Shown: positions 35,337 to 43,750, numbered from the stretch's first letter. The stretch: 53,343 nt of DNA from Sedimentibacter sp. (GCA_017995755.1 JAGOIH010000004.1:1-53343), one strand, 5' to 3'. Notes: generated by a model from the sequence alone, not told the origin. Numbers and translations are program-made.

Positions 35337-36035
35337 ATGAATAATTATAGAAATAATATGCTGCACTACGATTCATTGCCGCATCATTATAATCCAATGG
35401 GCATTGACGAGCACAAAAATTTCAATAATAACAGAATGTTGCTAGCAAGCGCAATGCCCGGAATGCCCGGAATGCCTGAAGATATGTTACGAATACCATT
35501 TATTCCGGATACGGAAATACCCTTGGAAATTGACGGAGACATGCCAGCACTGCCTGGGATGCCGCAACAGGGGATTCCGGGTTTAATACCACCGTGGATG
35601 CCACAGATGCCCAGAATGCCGGGGATGCCTCAGATGCCCGTAATGCAGCAACCCCAAATGCCACAGATGCCGGGGATGCCCGGAATGCCACAGATGCCCG
35701 GAATGCCCGGGATGCCTCAGATGCCCGGAATGCAGCAACCTCAAATGCCCATGATGCCGGGGATGCCAGGAATTCCAAGGATGCCTCAAGCTCCGGGGAT
35801 GCCCCAAGCGCCGGGGATGCAGCAACCCCGAATGCCCATGATGCCGCAAATGCCGCAGACACCTCAGATGCCGCAAATGCCGGGTATGCCGCCGGAGGAT
35901 GGCAATATGTACCCCATGATGCCCGGAATGCCCCCTATTACCTGTGAGCAATTAAGAGAAATGATGACACGCATGAACTGCCCTATGAACGGCGAAGAAG
36001 GCGGTGCGACGCCGCCTGCGGATGAGGATATGTAA
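35337..36035 (+). CDS. Met/Pro-repeat low-complexity protein, possibly spore-associated
   Basis: A 232-residue protein built mainly of MPGMPQMP-type repeats (residues about 35-195), with MQQPQM interruptions and a short charged tail containing one Cys-based motif ITCEQLREMM. It has no signal peptide or membrane segment. The start at 35337 is chosen for the GGAGG five bases before it. It is encoded 124 bases upstream of sigK. I do not recognise a named family; some spore coat proteins carry similar Pro/Met-rich repeats, and the neighbour makes a spore role plausible. Confidence 0.7.
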   Translation: MNNYRNNMLHYDSLPHHYNPMGIDEHKNFNNNRMLLASAMPGMPGMPEDMLRIPFIPDTEIPLEIDGDMPALPGMPQQGIPGLIPPWMPQMPRMPGMPQMPVMQQPQMPQMPGMPGMPQMPGMPGMPQMPGMQQPQMPMMPGMPGIPRMPQAPGMPQAPGMQQPRMPMMPQMPQTPQMPQMPGMPPEDGNMYPMMPGMPPITCEQLREMMTRMNCPMNGEEGGATPPADEDM

Positions 36036-36103
36036 CAAATAGCCAATGTAATATTTAATAGCAGAAATGCTGTTAAATATTACATTGAAAAAGTTTTTAA
36101 AGT

Positions 36104-36137
36104 GTACATACAGTTTTTTAAATATCTTGCATATAAT
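36104..36137 (+). promoter_or_regulatory. Candidate sigma-E-type promoter of sigK
   Basis: CATATAAT (36130-36137) matches the sigma-E -10 pattern CATAnAnT, and an ATA-containing -35 candidate lies at about 36105-36110, slightly far upstream (19 bases). The expected start of the RNA is just before the GGGGG ribosome site. Confidence 0.4.
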
Positions 36138-36159
36138 GTATAACTTTGGGGGTGTTTTT

Positions 36160-36861
36160 TTGATTGAAGAACTATTGCAAATTCTGTTACCGCTATCAAT
36201 ATTTATTTTTGGTTACATAACAAACGGAAGCTCTTTCCCGCAGCCTTTAAACAAGGACGAAGAAGCAATACTAATAGAGAAATCAAATAAAGGTGATATA
36301 GAAGCAAGAAATATTCTTATAGAAAGAAATCTTCGCCTTGTGGCACATGTTATAAAAAAGTATAAGACTGTAGGAATTGACCAGGAAGACTTAATATCCA
36401 TAGGAACAATCGGTCTGATTAAAGCTGTTTCAACTTTTGATGATAAAAAAGGAATAAGACTTGCCACCTATGCTGCCAAATGCATTGACAACGAGGTGCT
36501 TATGACCATAAGAAGCGAAAAAAAACTGAAGAAGGAAGTGTCTCTTCAAGGGCCTTTGGGAACAGACAAGGAAGGCAATAATATTTATCTCATTGATATT
36601 ATCAAATACGAAGGTGAAGAAATAGTAGGGAGATTGGATAAAGAAGAAAAAATAAAAGCTTTAGATGTAATATTAGATAGGACACTTCAAAAAAGAGAAA
36701 GATTCATTATTGAAATGCGCTACGGAATAAGAAACAAAGAGCATAAAACTCAGAGAGAAATCGCCAAACTTCTCGGTATATCAAGATCTTACGTGTCAAG
36801 GATTGAAAAAAAAGCCCTTAAAAAACTCCATGACGCCTTGGTATCAAACATAGGGAACTAA
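36160..36861 (+). CDS. sigK: RNA polymerase sporulation sigma factor SigK (uninterrupted)
   Basis: A 233-residue sigma-70 factor that drives late mother-cell genes. The N-terminal hydrophobic pro-sequence (LLQILLPLSIFIFGYI) is removed by SpoIVFB in known systems. Region 2 shows RNLRLVAHVIKKYKTVG and DLISIGTIGLIKAV, and region 4 ends with TQREIAKLLGISRSYVSRIE. I choose the TTG start at 36160, because GGGGGTG lies 6 bases before it and the product then matches other pro-sigma-K proteins. The earlier ATG at 36136 would sit inside the likely -10 box. The gene is continuous, so no skin-type element interrupts it. Confidence 0.92.
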   Translation: MIEELLQILLPLSIFIFGYITNGSSFPQPLNKDEEAILIEKSNKGDIEARNILIERNLRLVAHVIKKYKTVGIDQEDLISIGTIGLIKAVSTFDDKKGIRLATYAAKCIDNEVLMTIRSEKKLKKEVSLQGPLGTDKEGNNIYLIDIIKYEGEEIVGRLDKEEKIKALDVILDRTLQKRERFIIEMRYGIRNKEHKTQREIAKLLGISRSYVSRIEKKALKKLHDALVSNIGN

Positions 36862-36905
36862 AGATGCCCTAACCCCATTTGTCAGAGTGTTTTTCTGACA
36901 AATGG
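36860..36905 (+). repeat. Hairpin with shared 21-nt motif at the sigK 3' end
   Basis: The 11-bp perfect hairpin CCATTTGTCAG/CTGACAAATGG (36875-36905) starts with a 21-nt sequence identical, in reverse orientation, to 41167-41187. There is no U run, so it is not a classic terminator, though it lies right at the sigK stop. Confidence 0.55.
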
Positions 36906-36939
36906 ATGGTAGGTCATTCGCAACGAATTCCCAAAATAT

Positions 36940-36980
36940 GCGACCAGAGGGAGCAAATATTTTGGTGAATGAGACTGCGT
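36940..36980. repeat. 41-nt repeat, family D, copy 1
   Basis: It begins GCGACCAGAGGGAGCAAATA and ends CTGCGT. It aligns without gaps to 40340-40380 with 33 of 41 identical bases. It lies between sigK and the U32 gene. Confidence 0.5.
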
Positions 36981-37001
36981 CATGACTTCAAAAATATAAA
37001 A

Positions 37002-38234
37002 TTACTCAGTTTCTACCTTTTTTCTAAGTATCCAATATGGTTCCACACTTTCTTCCATATAAAGTTTTACTGTCTGCTGAGGATGGGGTGCAGAATCTAT
37101 TTTGTTATTGTCTTCATCTGTTAAATTTCTTGCTGTCAGTTCAAAATGTTTTCCTTTGGGACCTAAGCATTCCAAAAGGTCGCCCTCTGAAAATTTATTT
37201 CTCTGCTCAACAGTAGCAGTCTTTGATGTCTGGTCATAGGATCTTATTATTCCTACCACATCATAGGTTCTAATATAGCTTGAGTTTGTATATGATTGAC
37301 CATCCTTGTATGGATTGCCGAAGAAAAATCCATAGGAGAAATCCCTGTGTGATGTTTTCTCAACCTCTTCCTTCCAGTAGGAGGTATTCCTTTCACTTTC
37401 AGGATATTCAAGCTCATCCAGTGCATTTCTATAGGAGCGGACTGTTACAGCCGTATAGTATTCACTTTTATTTCTTCCTTCAATTTTTAAAGCTTTGATG
37501 CCTAAGTCCTTGAACTTCTGCAAATGCTCTATCATGCACATATCCTTTGAATTCATTATAAATGTTCCTTCATCAGTTTCTTCTATGGGGTAATACTCAC
37601 CGGGCCTTTTTTCTTCGACCAGGTTGTATTTCCACCTGCAGGACTGGGCACAGTCTCCCTTGTTTGAAAATCTTCCTGTCATAAAGCTTGACAGCAGACA
37701 CCTGCCTGAATATGATATGCACATGGCTCCATGGACAAATGTTTCAAATTCCAGGTCATCGGGTGTGTTATTTATTATTGTTTCTATTTCATCAAAGGTA
37801 AGCTCTCTTGCAAGCACAATTCTGTTGACTCCCTGTTTGTACCAGAAATTTGCTGTGTGGTAATTTGTGGTATTAGCCTGGGTACTTAAGTGAATCCTCA
37901 TATCCGGAATTGTTTCTTTTACAATTTCAACAACCCCGGGGTCTGCTACAATCAATGCATCCGTGCCGATTTTGTGCAAATATTTCAAATATCCTTCAAT
38001 ACCCTTCAAGTCATCGTTGTGGGGCACTATATTAACTGTTATATTTGCTTTTCTTCCATATTTGTGGCAATACTCCACTCCCAGCTCCAAGTCCTTTTTA
38101 GTGAAGTTTTTGCCTCCTGCCCTCATTCCCATTGATTTTCCCGCAAAATAAACTTCATCAGCTCCATATTGCACAGCCATTATCAATTTGTCCAGATTTC
38201 CTGCGGGTGCCAATAATTTTGGTAACATATTCAC
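37002..38234 (-). CDS. trhP: U32 family protein, tRNA 5-hydroxyuridine synthesis (TrhP type)
   Basis: A 410-residue peptidase-U32-fold protein. TrhP enzymes of this fold put a hydroxyl on uridine 34 of tRNA in the presence of prephenate. It starts LLAPAGNLDKLIMAVQYGAD, keeps the cysteine-rich segment SGRCLLSSF and GDCAQSCRWKYN (about 173-205) that probably holds an iron-sulfur cluster, and has the C-terminal U32 extension. It follows a TrmR-like methyltransferase (next gene upstream) by three bases, the same order as yrrM-yrrN-yrrO in B. subtilis. That supports the tRNA role rather than protease activity. Confidence 0.88.
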   Translation of the reverse strand: MNMLPKLLAPAGNLDKLIMAVQYGADEVYFAGKSMGMRAGGKNFTKKDLELGVEYCHKYGRKANITVNIVPHNDDLKGIEGYLKYLHKIGTDALIVADPGVVEIVKETIPDMRIHLSTQANTTNYHTANFWYKQGVNRIVLARELTFDEIETIINNTPDDLEFETFVHGAMCISYSGRCLLSSFMTGRFSNKGDCAQSCRWKYNLVEEKRPGEYYPIEETDEGTFIMNSKDMCMIEHLQKFKDLGIKALKIEGRNKSEYYTAVTVRSYRNALDELEYPESERNTSYWKEEVEKTSHRDFSYGFFFGNPYKDGQSYTNSSYIRTYDVVGIIRSYDQTSKTATVEQRNKFSEGDLLECLGPKGKHFELTARNLTDEDNNKIDSAPHPQQTVKLYMEESVEPYWILRKKVETE

Positions 38235-38237
38235 TCC

Positions 38238-38885
38238 TTAATCCTTTATATATGTAACCGCCAATCCGTCCCCAAGAGGAAGAATTGAAGTTACAAATCT
38301 ATTATCATGAGATATATATTCTAAATAGTTTCTCAAATTTCTTACCAGTGTTTTCTTTCTTCTTACAACTAATTCATCCGATGCAATCATTCCCTGGTAC
38401 AATACATTGTCCGAAAGAATAATTCCTCCAGGCTTCATCATTTTTAAGCATTTATCAAAGAATACCCTGTAATAGCTTTTAGCCGCGTCGATAAAGGCCA
38501 TATCAAAAGTTCCTTCTGTTTCATTCAAAATATCCACTGCATCGCCCAAATGAACATCAATATTGTTTTCCAGTCCGAAATCAGCAATGTTTTTTATTGC
38601 TTCCTTATAAAATTTTTCGCTTCTTTCAAAGGTTACAACCCTGCCTTCGCCCTTCATTACCTTAGACATGAATATTGCAGAATAACCAACGTTTGTGCCT
38701 ATTTCAACTATACTTTTTGCATTCAGCTGATTTATAACAAGTTTAATATATTGTCCTACCTCTTTATGGATAATGGGCAAATTTCTTTCTTCGCAGTATT
38801 CTCTGAATTCATTTAATTTTTCATTATCTACAGGTATCAGACTGTTAATATACTTATCTATATATTCACGGTTTATATTGTCCAT
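38238..38885 (-). CDS. trmR: SAM-dependent O-methyltransferase TrmR (YrrM)
   Basis: A 215-residue class I methyltransferase of the O-methyltransferase-3 family. TrmR methylates 5-hydroxyuridine at tRNA position 34 to 5-methoxyuridine, the step after TrhP. The SAM motif EIGTNVGYSAIFMSK lies at about residues 61-75, VVTFERSEK near 83 and the metal-site DMAFIDAAKSYYR near 131-143. It lies between mltG and the U32 gene with 2- and 3-base gaps, a single operon. Confidence 0.92.
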   Translation of the reverse strand: MDNINREYIDKYINSLIPVDNEKLNEFREYCEERNLPIIHKEVGQYIKLVINQLNAKSIVEIGTNVGYSAIFMSKVMKGEGRVVTFERSEKFYKEAIKNIADFGLENNIDVHLGDAVDILNETEGTFDMAFIDAAKSYYRVFFDKCLKMMKPGGIILSDNVLYQGMIASDELVVRRKKTLVRNLRNYLEYISHDNRFVTSILPLGDGLAVTYIKD

Positions 38886-38887
38886 AG

Positions 38888-39904
38888 TTAGTTAAGATAC
38901 TCCTCAGCTGCGTCTATGTGCTCATCATAGGTGTTTGAGAAATAGTGGGATCCGTCACCCTTCGCCACAAAGAACAAATAATCCACATCTGCCGGCTCAA
39001 GTACAGATATTATTGATACCCTGCCCGGCGAATTTATGGGTGCAGGAGGCAGTCCTTCCACTATATAAGTGTTGTAAGGGGAATCAATTTCAATATCCTC
39101 ATATGTAAGTCTTTCCTTCCACTCCCCGTTTGCATAGTTTACGGTAGCACAGGATTGAAGCTTCATATTTATGTCAAGGCGGTTTAGAAATACTTTTGCA
39201 ACTTCATCTCTTTCCTCGTCCAAAAGGGCTTCCTTTTCAACTATGCTTGCCAAATTTATAACCTCTTCAAAGGAAAGACCAGTATTTCCCATCCTTGGCT
39301 TGATTTCATCCAAATAGAATTCATCAAATTGTTTTAAAAGAACTCTTATTATATCCTCTTCCGATGAATCAATATAAATATTGTAGGTATCAGGCATTAA
39401 ATATCCCTGCAGATTCGAAACAGATGTATCATTTAAAAATTCATAATCTTCCCTGAAAGTTTCAGGAGCTTCCATAATTTCAATGAATCTGTCATAACTT
39501 AGCCCAGTCTGCTCGGACAAGGCCTGAGCCATGTCTTCGTTAGTCAGTCCTTCGATTATTGTAATATTGTATGTATTTCCTGAAGAGCCTCCCTTAATAA
39601 GGGAATCCAAAAGTTCATCAGCATTCATATTTTTTGAAAGTACATAGCTGCCTGCTTTCAATTTTGAATCTGAACCTGTTTTTTCAGCATAATACTTAAA
39701 TGTGCGAATATTTGAGATTAAATTGTTTTCAAACAAAATTTCGGCAATGTCATTGGTTGTGCTGCCTGACGGAATTTCAACGGTTATTGCTGTCTTGTCG
39801 TTTATATCAACAGCTGTCAAACTTTCTTCAATATAATTATTTAAATAAAGATATGCTGCTGCTATTATAACCAAAACACATAGTAGTGCTATTATCTTTT
39901 TCAT
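38888..39904 (-). CDS. mltG: Endolytic transglycosylase MltG
   Basis: A 338-residue membrane-anchored enzyme that cuts growing glycan strands. It has an N-terminal helix (residues 5-22), a LysM-like domain and the YceG catalytic domain with the glutamate in IVEKEALLDEERDEVA near residues 221-236. The segment ANGEWKERLTYEDIEIDSPY and the GLPPAPINSPG loop are also typical. It starts the operon mltG-trmR-trhP. Confidence 0.94.
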   Translation of the reverse strand: MKKIIALLCVLVIIAAAYLYLNNYIEESLTAVDINDKTAITVEIPSGSTTNDIAEILFENNLISNIRTFKYYAEKTGSDSKLKAGSYVLSKNMNADELLDSLIKGGSSGNTYNITIIEGLTNEDMAQALSEQTGLSYDRFIEIMEAPETFREDYEFLNDTSVSNLQGYLMPDTYNIYIDSSEEDIIRVLLKQFDEFYLDEIKPRMGNTGLSFEEVINLASIVEKEALLDEERDEVAKVFLNRLDINMKLQSCATVNYANGEWKERLTYEDIEIDSPYNTYIVEGLPPAPINSPGRVSIISVLEPADVDYLFFVAKGDGSHYFSNTYDEHIDAAEEYLN

Positions 39905-40050
39905 AATACCTCCACTGATTAATTTTATCCATTAAATTATACAACCTTTGATCATTAATTACAATAATTTAAAATTTAATAGTATAATAATTGTTTGGCT
40001 GGTTAATATAATATTGCTTATTACTTTTGGATAAGAGAGGGTTGATTGTA

Positions 40051-40293
40051 TTGGACAGATTCAACAAAAGTAGCACTCCCGATTTAACCAGAGTTGTTAA
40101 TTCAGACGTGATTAAACTAAGAAGGGATGGGCAATACAAGTTGACCAGTGATATAAACGGTAAACTAACTCCAAATCTAAATGTGATTTCATGGAAATCA
40201 AATCAAAGAATGGAAGATAAAAGTATTGTTAATAACAAACCATCTCAGTTCGGGCCTATTCTAGGCGTTAACTTTCACAACATCAAAAGATAA
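40051..40293 (+). CDS. Small protein of unknown function with TTG start
   Basis: An 80-residue basic protein with no signal peptide or membrane segment, rich in Asn, Lys and Ser. The start is uncertain. A GAGAGGG site lies 9 bases before the TTG at 40051, giving LDRFNKSSTPDLTRVV as the first residues; an upstream TTG at 40027 is in the same frame. A strong terminator follows directly, which supports it as a real gene. I recognise no family. Confidence 0.5.
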   Translation: MDRFNKSSTPDLTRVVNSDVIKLRRDGQYKLTSDINGKLTPNLNVISWKSNQRMEDKSIVNNKPSQFGPILGVNFHNIKR

Positions 40294-40304
40294 TAAGCGT
40301 TAAT

Positions 40305-40337
40305 AACCGGTGACCTAAAAGCTCACCGGTTGTTTTT
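40305..40337 (+). terminator. Terminator after the small gene
   Basis: AACCGGTGA (40305-40313) and TCACCGGTT (40323-40331) form a 9-bp stem followed by GTTTTTA. Confidence 0.88.
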
Positions 40338-40339
40338 AC

Positions 40340-40380
40340 GCGACCAAAGGAAACAAATATTATAGCGAATTAGGCTGCGT
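40340..40380. repeat. 41-nt repeat, family D, copy 2
   Basis: It begins GCGACCAAAGGAAACAAATA and ends CTGCGT, 33 of 41 bases identical to 36940-36980. It lies directly after the terminator and before the peroxiredoxin gene. Confidence 0.5.
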
Positions 40381-40448
40381 TTTTCACCATTCTCCACTCC
40401 CTCTCATATAATAAACTAAATACAAATGGGAGGTAACCTCAATTAATT

Positions 40449-41147
40449 ATGATAAGTAATGATAATATAGAAACCGAACGTACAAGGATATGCTTGACAA
40501 TCGGAAGAATTGCTCCTGACTTTACAGCTATGACTACAGAGGGACCAATAACTTTGTCCCAGTATAGAGGAAAATGGGTTTTGTTTTTTAGTCATCCGGG
40601 AGATTTCACCCCTGTTTGCACATCTGAATTTATCGCATTTGCACAGCTTCAACCTGAATTTGAAAAAAGAAATGTTCAGCTTTTAGGCATTAGCATTGAC
40701 TCAAATCCTGCACACATCGGCTGGCTTTATGATATCTTTCAAATGAACGGCATAGTAATGCCCTTTCCTCTTGTTGCTGACAGAAACGCACAAATATCAG
40801 CGCTTTACGGCATGGTTAATCCTGACAGAATTTATGAGCAAAGTGTCAGAGATGTTTTCATAATAGACCCTAATCAGAGAATAAGAGCAATTTTAACTTA
40901 TCCCGGTACAAACGGCAGAAACATGTATGAATTATTAAGATTGATTGATGCACTACAGGTATCAGCTACATATGGTGTGAGTACTCCTGCAAACTGGATG
41001 CCGGGTGATCCGGTTATTGTTCCGGTTGCAAATACACTTGACGAGGCAATTGCAAGAGGCACGGACTCTGAAAGCTTAGATCTTAACTGTCTTGCGTGGT
41101 GGTATTGTTTTACGGATGCATCAGAGCTGACTCCCGTAAAAAGCTGA
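40449..41147 (+). CDS. Peroxiredoxin of the Prx6/AhpC-TSA type
   Basis: A 232-residue thiol peroxidase that reduces hydrogen peroxide and organic peroxides. The peroxidatic Cys57 is in HPGDFTPVCTSEF, and a conserved Arg lies in the segment from residue 120 on. Two more cysteines are near the C-terminus (about 214 and 220, LNCLAWWYCF) and could resolve the disulfide. Length and C-terminal arm match the Prx6-like group of anaerobes. It lies alone on the plus strand; an unusually distant GGGAGGT precedes the ATG. Confidence 0.9.
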   Translation: MISNDNIETERTRICLTIGRIAPDFTAMTTEGPITLSQYRGKWVLFFSHPGDFTPVCTSEFIAFAQLQPEFEKRNVQLLGISIDSNPAHIGWLYDIFQMNGIVMPFPLVADRNAQISALYGMVNPDRIYEQSVRDVFIIDPNQRIRAILTYPGTNGRNMYELLRLIDALQVSATYGVSTPANWMPGDPVIVPVANTLDEAIARGTDSESLDLNCLAWWYCFTDASELTPVKS

Positions 41148-41166
41148 GATTTCGCAATACTCTGAA

Positions 41167-41187
41167 AAATGGGGTTAGGGCATCTTT
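41167..41187 (-). repeat. 21-nt motif shared with sigK and pbp2 3' ends
   Basis: The sequence AAATGGGGTTAGGGCATCTT plus one T is the exact reverse complement of 36860-36880, and its last 14 bases recur at 3091-3104, where they encode the end of PBP2. Confidence 0.5.
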
Positions 41188-41243
41188 CGAGCTAAAGCTA
41201 TCAGAGTGACACATCGCTTATTCATAGCAATGACATAAAACCA

Positions 41244-41263
41244 AGGGACACGAATGTGTCCCT
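41244..41263 (-). terminator. Hairpin at the end of the RNase J gene
   Basis: AGGGACAC-GAAT-GTGTCCCT is an 8-bp perfect stem. On the minus strand it is followed by TGGTTTTATG, a weak U stretch. It also resembles the REP-like family by its GGGACA core. Confidence 0.55.
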
Positions 41264-41274
41264 CATCTAACTCA

Positions 41275-42951
41275 TTATTCATCTGGATTTACTTCAACTA
41301 TTATCGGCAGTATCATAGGGCTTCTTTTTATTTTGTCATAAATAAAGCTGCTCAATGAATCCTTAATTACCATTTTTATATTGTTCCATTCTTTAACATT
41401 TGTATCCTGACATTTTTCCAAGGCCTTATTAATCACTGTCTTAGATTCCTCTATCAGGTCTATATTCTCACGCACATATACAAATCCTCTGGATACTATT
41501 TCAGGACCTGCCAGTATTCTTCCTGTGCCTCTTTCTGTAGATAAAACAACTACTATCAACCCGTTTTCGGAAAGAAGTCTTCTGTCCCGAAGAACAATAT
41601 TGCCCACATCTCCCACGCCTAATCCATCTACAAGTATGTTTCCGGATGTAACAGTATTGTTTTTTACTATTGACTTGGATGTAAGTTCAATAACATCACC
41701 GTTATTTCCTATTATGGTATTTTCAATAGGCATTCCCAATTCATTAGCCAGATTAGCATGCTGTACCAAATGTCTGTATTCCCCGTGAACCGGTATGAAA
41801 AACTTCGGTTTTAAAAGTGTAAGCATAAGCTTCAGTTCATCTCTTCTGGCGTGGCCTGATACGTGTACCTGAGTCAATGCATCATAAAGTACCCTTGCGC
41901 CCTTTTCGTACAGCATATTGATTACTCTTGAAACTGTAATTTCATTTCCCGGTATGGGATTAGCTGAAATTACCACCAGATCTCCGGGTTTTATCTGGAT
42001 TTTTTTATGATCATTGTTAGCCATTCTTGTCAAGGCAGACATAGGCTCTCCCTGACTCCCTGTGGTAAGAATAACAATTTCATTGTCCTTAAGGCTTTTC
42101 ACCTCGTTAACATTTATGATTGTTCCCTCGGGAGCATGCAAATATCCTAAATCCAGTGAAACCTCGATTGCATTTACCATGCTTCTTCCCGATATTGCAA
42201 CCTTTCTTTTGTTAAATACCGCAGCATCGATAACCTGTTGCAGCCTGTGGATATTCGAAGCAAAGGAGGCAACAATTATTCGGGAATCACAGTGTTTAAA
42301 TATTTCCATAAATTTTTGGCCGATTGTTTTTTCCGATTCTGTAAATCCCAGTCTTTCAACATTAGTGCTGTCAGACATGGCAAGAAGAACGCCTTTTCGT
42401 CCGATATCCGCAAACTTTCCTAAATCAATAACCTCTTCATTGATTGGAGTGTAATCAATTTTAAAGTCACCGGTGTGCACTACCGTCCCGATTGGAGTAT
42501 CAATAAAGTAAGCCACTGCATCAGGTATGCTGTGGTTAACTCTTACAGCTGTAATTTTAAAGCATCCTAAATCAAAGGTGTCTCCTGCTTTGATCGGATT
42601 TAGGAATGCATCTTCTATTTTATGCTCTAACAGTTTGTTTTCCACAAGACCTAATGTAAGCTTAGTTCCGTAAATAGGTACATTCAGTTTTTTTAGAGTA
42701 TATGGTATTGAACCTATATGGTCTTCGTGGCCGTGAGTTAAAATTATTCCTTTTATTTTTTCTTTGTTTTTTATTAAATATGTTATATCTGGTATAACTA
42801 TGTCAATACCAAGCATTTCATCGCCTGGGAAAGCCATTCCGCAGTCTATGACAATTATATTGTTGTTATATTCTATGACTGTGGAGTTTTTACCTATTTC
42901 ACCCAATCCACCCAAGGGTATTATTTTGAGCTTTTGTTTCTTTTCTGCCAT
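41275..42951 (-). CDS. rnj: Ribonuclease J
   Basis: A 558-residue beta-CASP metallo-beta-lactamase with 5'-exonuclease and endonuclease activity in RNA decay. The metal site is HGHEDH (His73, His75, Asp77, His78), with further motifs GDFKIDYTPI, SDSTNVERLG and HVSGHA, as in RNase J1. The start at 42951 follows AAGGAG; the longer frame to 43005 is an upstream extension. It is downstream of the DUF1292 gene and ends at the hairpin 41244-41263. Confidence 0.96.
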   Translation of the reverse strand: MAEKKQKLKIIPLGGLGEIGKNSTVIEYNNNIIVIDCGMAFPGDEMLGIDIVIPDITYLIKNKEKIKGIILTHGHEDHIGSIPYTLKKLNVPIYGTKLTLGLVENKLLEHKIEDAFLNPIKAGDTFDLGCFKITAVRVNHSIPDAVAYFIDTPIGTVVHTGDFKIDYTPINEEVIDLGKFADIGRKGVLLAMSDSTNVERLGFTESEKTIGQKFMEIFKHCDSRIIVASFASNIHRLQQVIDAAVFNKRKVAISGRSMVNAIEVSLDLGYLHAPEGTIINVNEVKSLKDNEIVILTTGSQGEPMSALTRMANNDHKKIQIKPGDLVVISANPIPGNEITVSRVINMLYEKGARVLYDALTQVHVSGHARRDELKLMLTLLKPKFFIPVHGEYRHLVQHANLANELGMPIENTIIGNNGDVIELTSKSIVKNNTVTSGNILVDGLGVGDVGNIVLRDRRLLSENGLIVVVLSTERGTGRILAGPEIVSRGFVYVRENIDLIEESKTVINKALEKCQDTNVKEWNNIKMVIKDSLSSFIYDKIKRSPMILPIIVEVNPDE

Positions 42952-43071
42952 CTTAATTCTCCTTATCCCTGCATTGTGCACAGATTCCGGTGAAAATGAC
43001 CGCATGATTTAATATTTCAAAATTGTATTGTTTTTCAATGATTTCTTCTGACATAAATTCCCCTGTAAGCT

Positions 43072-43314
43072 CTAAATCAAATCATCAGCTATTCCTTCGT
43101 AAATTTCCTGCACTTCTTTGATTTCATCCTCGTCCTCAACCTTAATCAGCACTATACTTCCGTCTTCCATTTCTTCCACATAATAAATCATACCTTCATC
43201 CGAGTTGATTTTGTGAAGTACTGCATACAAAATATCATCAATATGAAAGGTGACTTCTACGACCAGTTTTTCTAAATTTCCTTCGTCATTTATCAATTCA
43301 ATAATATTATCCAT
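43072..43314 (-). CDS. DUF1292 (YrzB-like) protein
   Basis: An 80-residue acidic protein with DUF1292 features, a first half reading LVVEVTFHIDDILYAVLHKI and a second with YYVEEMEDGSIVLIKVEDED. The function is not known. The gene order ireB-ruvX-DUF1292 is kept in Firmicutes and fits here apart from the reductase gene inserted before ruvX. Confidence 0.88.
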   Translation of the reverse strand: MDNIIELINDEGNLEKLVVEVTFHIDDILYAVLHKINSDEGMIYYVEEMEDGSIVLIKVEDEDEIKEVQEIYEGIADDLI

Positions 43315-43329
43315 TGGCTCTCCTTTTGA

Positions 43330-43743
43330 TTATTTTGTACGCTGCATATAAGATGACAAAATTTGTGCTGCAGCTAATTTGTCGATAACTTCTTTTCTTT
43401 TTTTTCTTCTTACATCAGCTTCTATCAGCATTCTTTCTGATATGGTTGTGGTAAATCTTTCATCTTCAAGTTCTACGGGCAGGTCAATATACCTTTTCAT
43501 CTTTTCCAAAAAGTTAAGGACCTTTTCACCCTGTATTCCAATAGTTCCATCAAGCATTTTTGGTATGCCTAACACTATTTTAGTAACTTGATATTCATTG
43601 ATGAGCTTTTTCAGTTCATTTATGTCATTTTTAATGTTTGTTCTTTTTATTGTCGTAACACTCTGTGCAGTAATCATCAATAAATCACTTACAGCTACCC
43701 CTATTGTTTTATCGCCCACATCCAATCCCATCAGTCTTTCCAT
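43330..43743 (-). CDS. ruvX: RuvX/YqgF family RNase H-like protein
   Basis: A 137-residue RNase H-fold protein named as a putative Holliday junction resolvase and linked with 16S rRNA 5' processing. The catalytic start MGLDVGDKTIGVAVSD (residues 4-19), the motif VLGIPKMLDGT and ELEDERFTT are clear. The start at 43743 has GTGAGG before it; the longer frame to 43842 overlaps the upstream reductase. It follows that reductase by seven bases. Confidence 0.93.
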   Translation of the reverse strand: MERLMGLDVGDKTIGVAVSDLLMITAQSVTTIKRTNIKNDINELKKLINEYQVTKIVLGIPKMLDGTIGIQGEKVLNFLEKMKRYIDLPVELEDERFTTTISERMLIEADVRRKKRKEVIDKLAAAQILSSYMQRTK

Positions 43744-43750
43744 AGAAACC

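Noticed and set aside
35500..35951. Long frames on both strands opposite the Met/Pro-repeat gene
   Set aside because: They arise because the repeated CCNATG units keep all frames open; only the frame with GGAGG and a sensible start is supported.
36067..36159. Longer sigma-K starting at the ATG at 36067 or 36136
   Set aside because: The extra residues do not match pro-sigma-K proteins, and the 36136 ATG overlaps the likely -10 box.
35051..36861. A skin-like element interrupting sigK
   Set aside because: The sigK frame is continuous from the pro-sequence to region 4, and the recombinase relic is of the tyrosine, not the serine, class.
40449..41147. Peroxiredoxin as a selenoprotein
   Set aside because: The peroxidatic position is a cysteine codon and I see no in-frame TGA followed by a SECIS-like hairpin here or in the other genes inspected.
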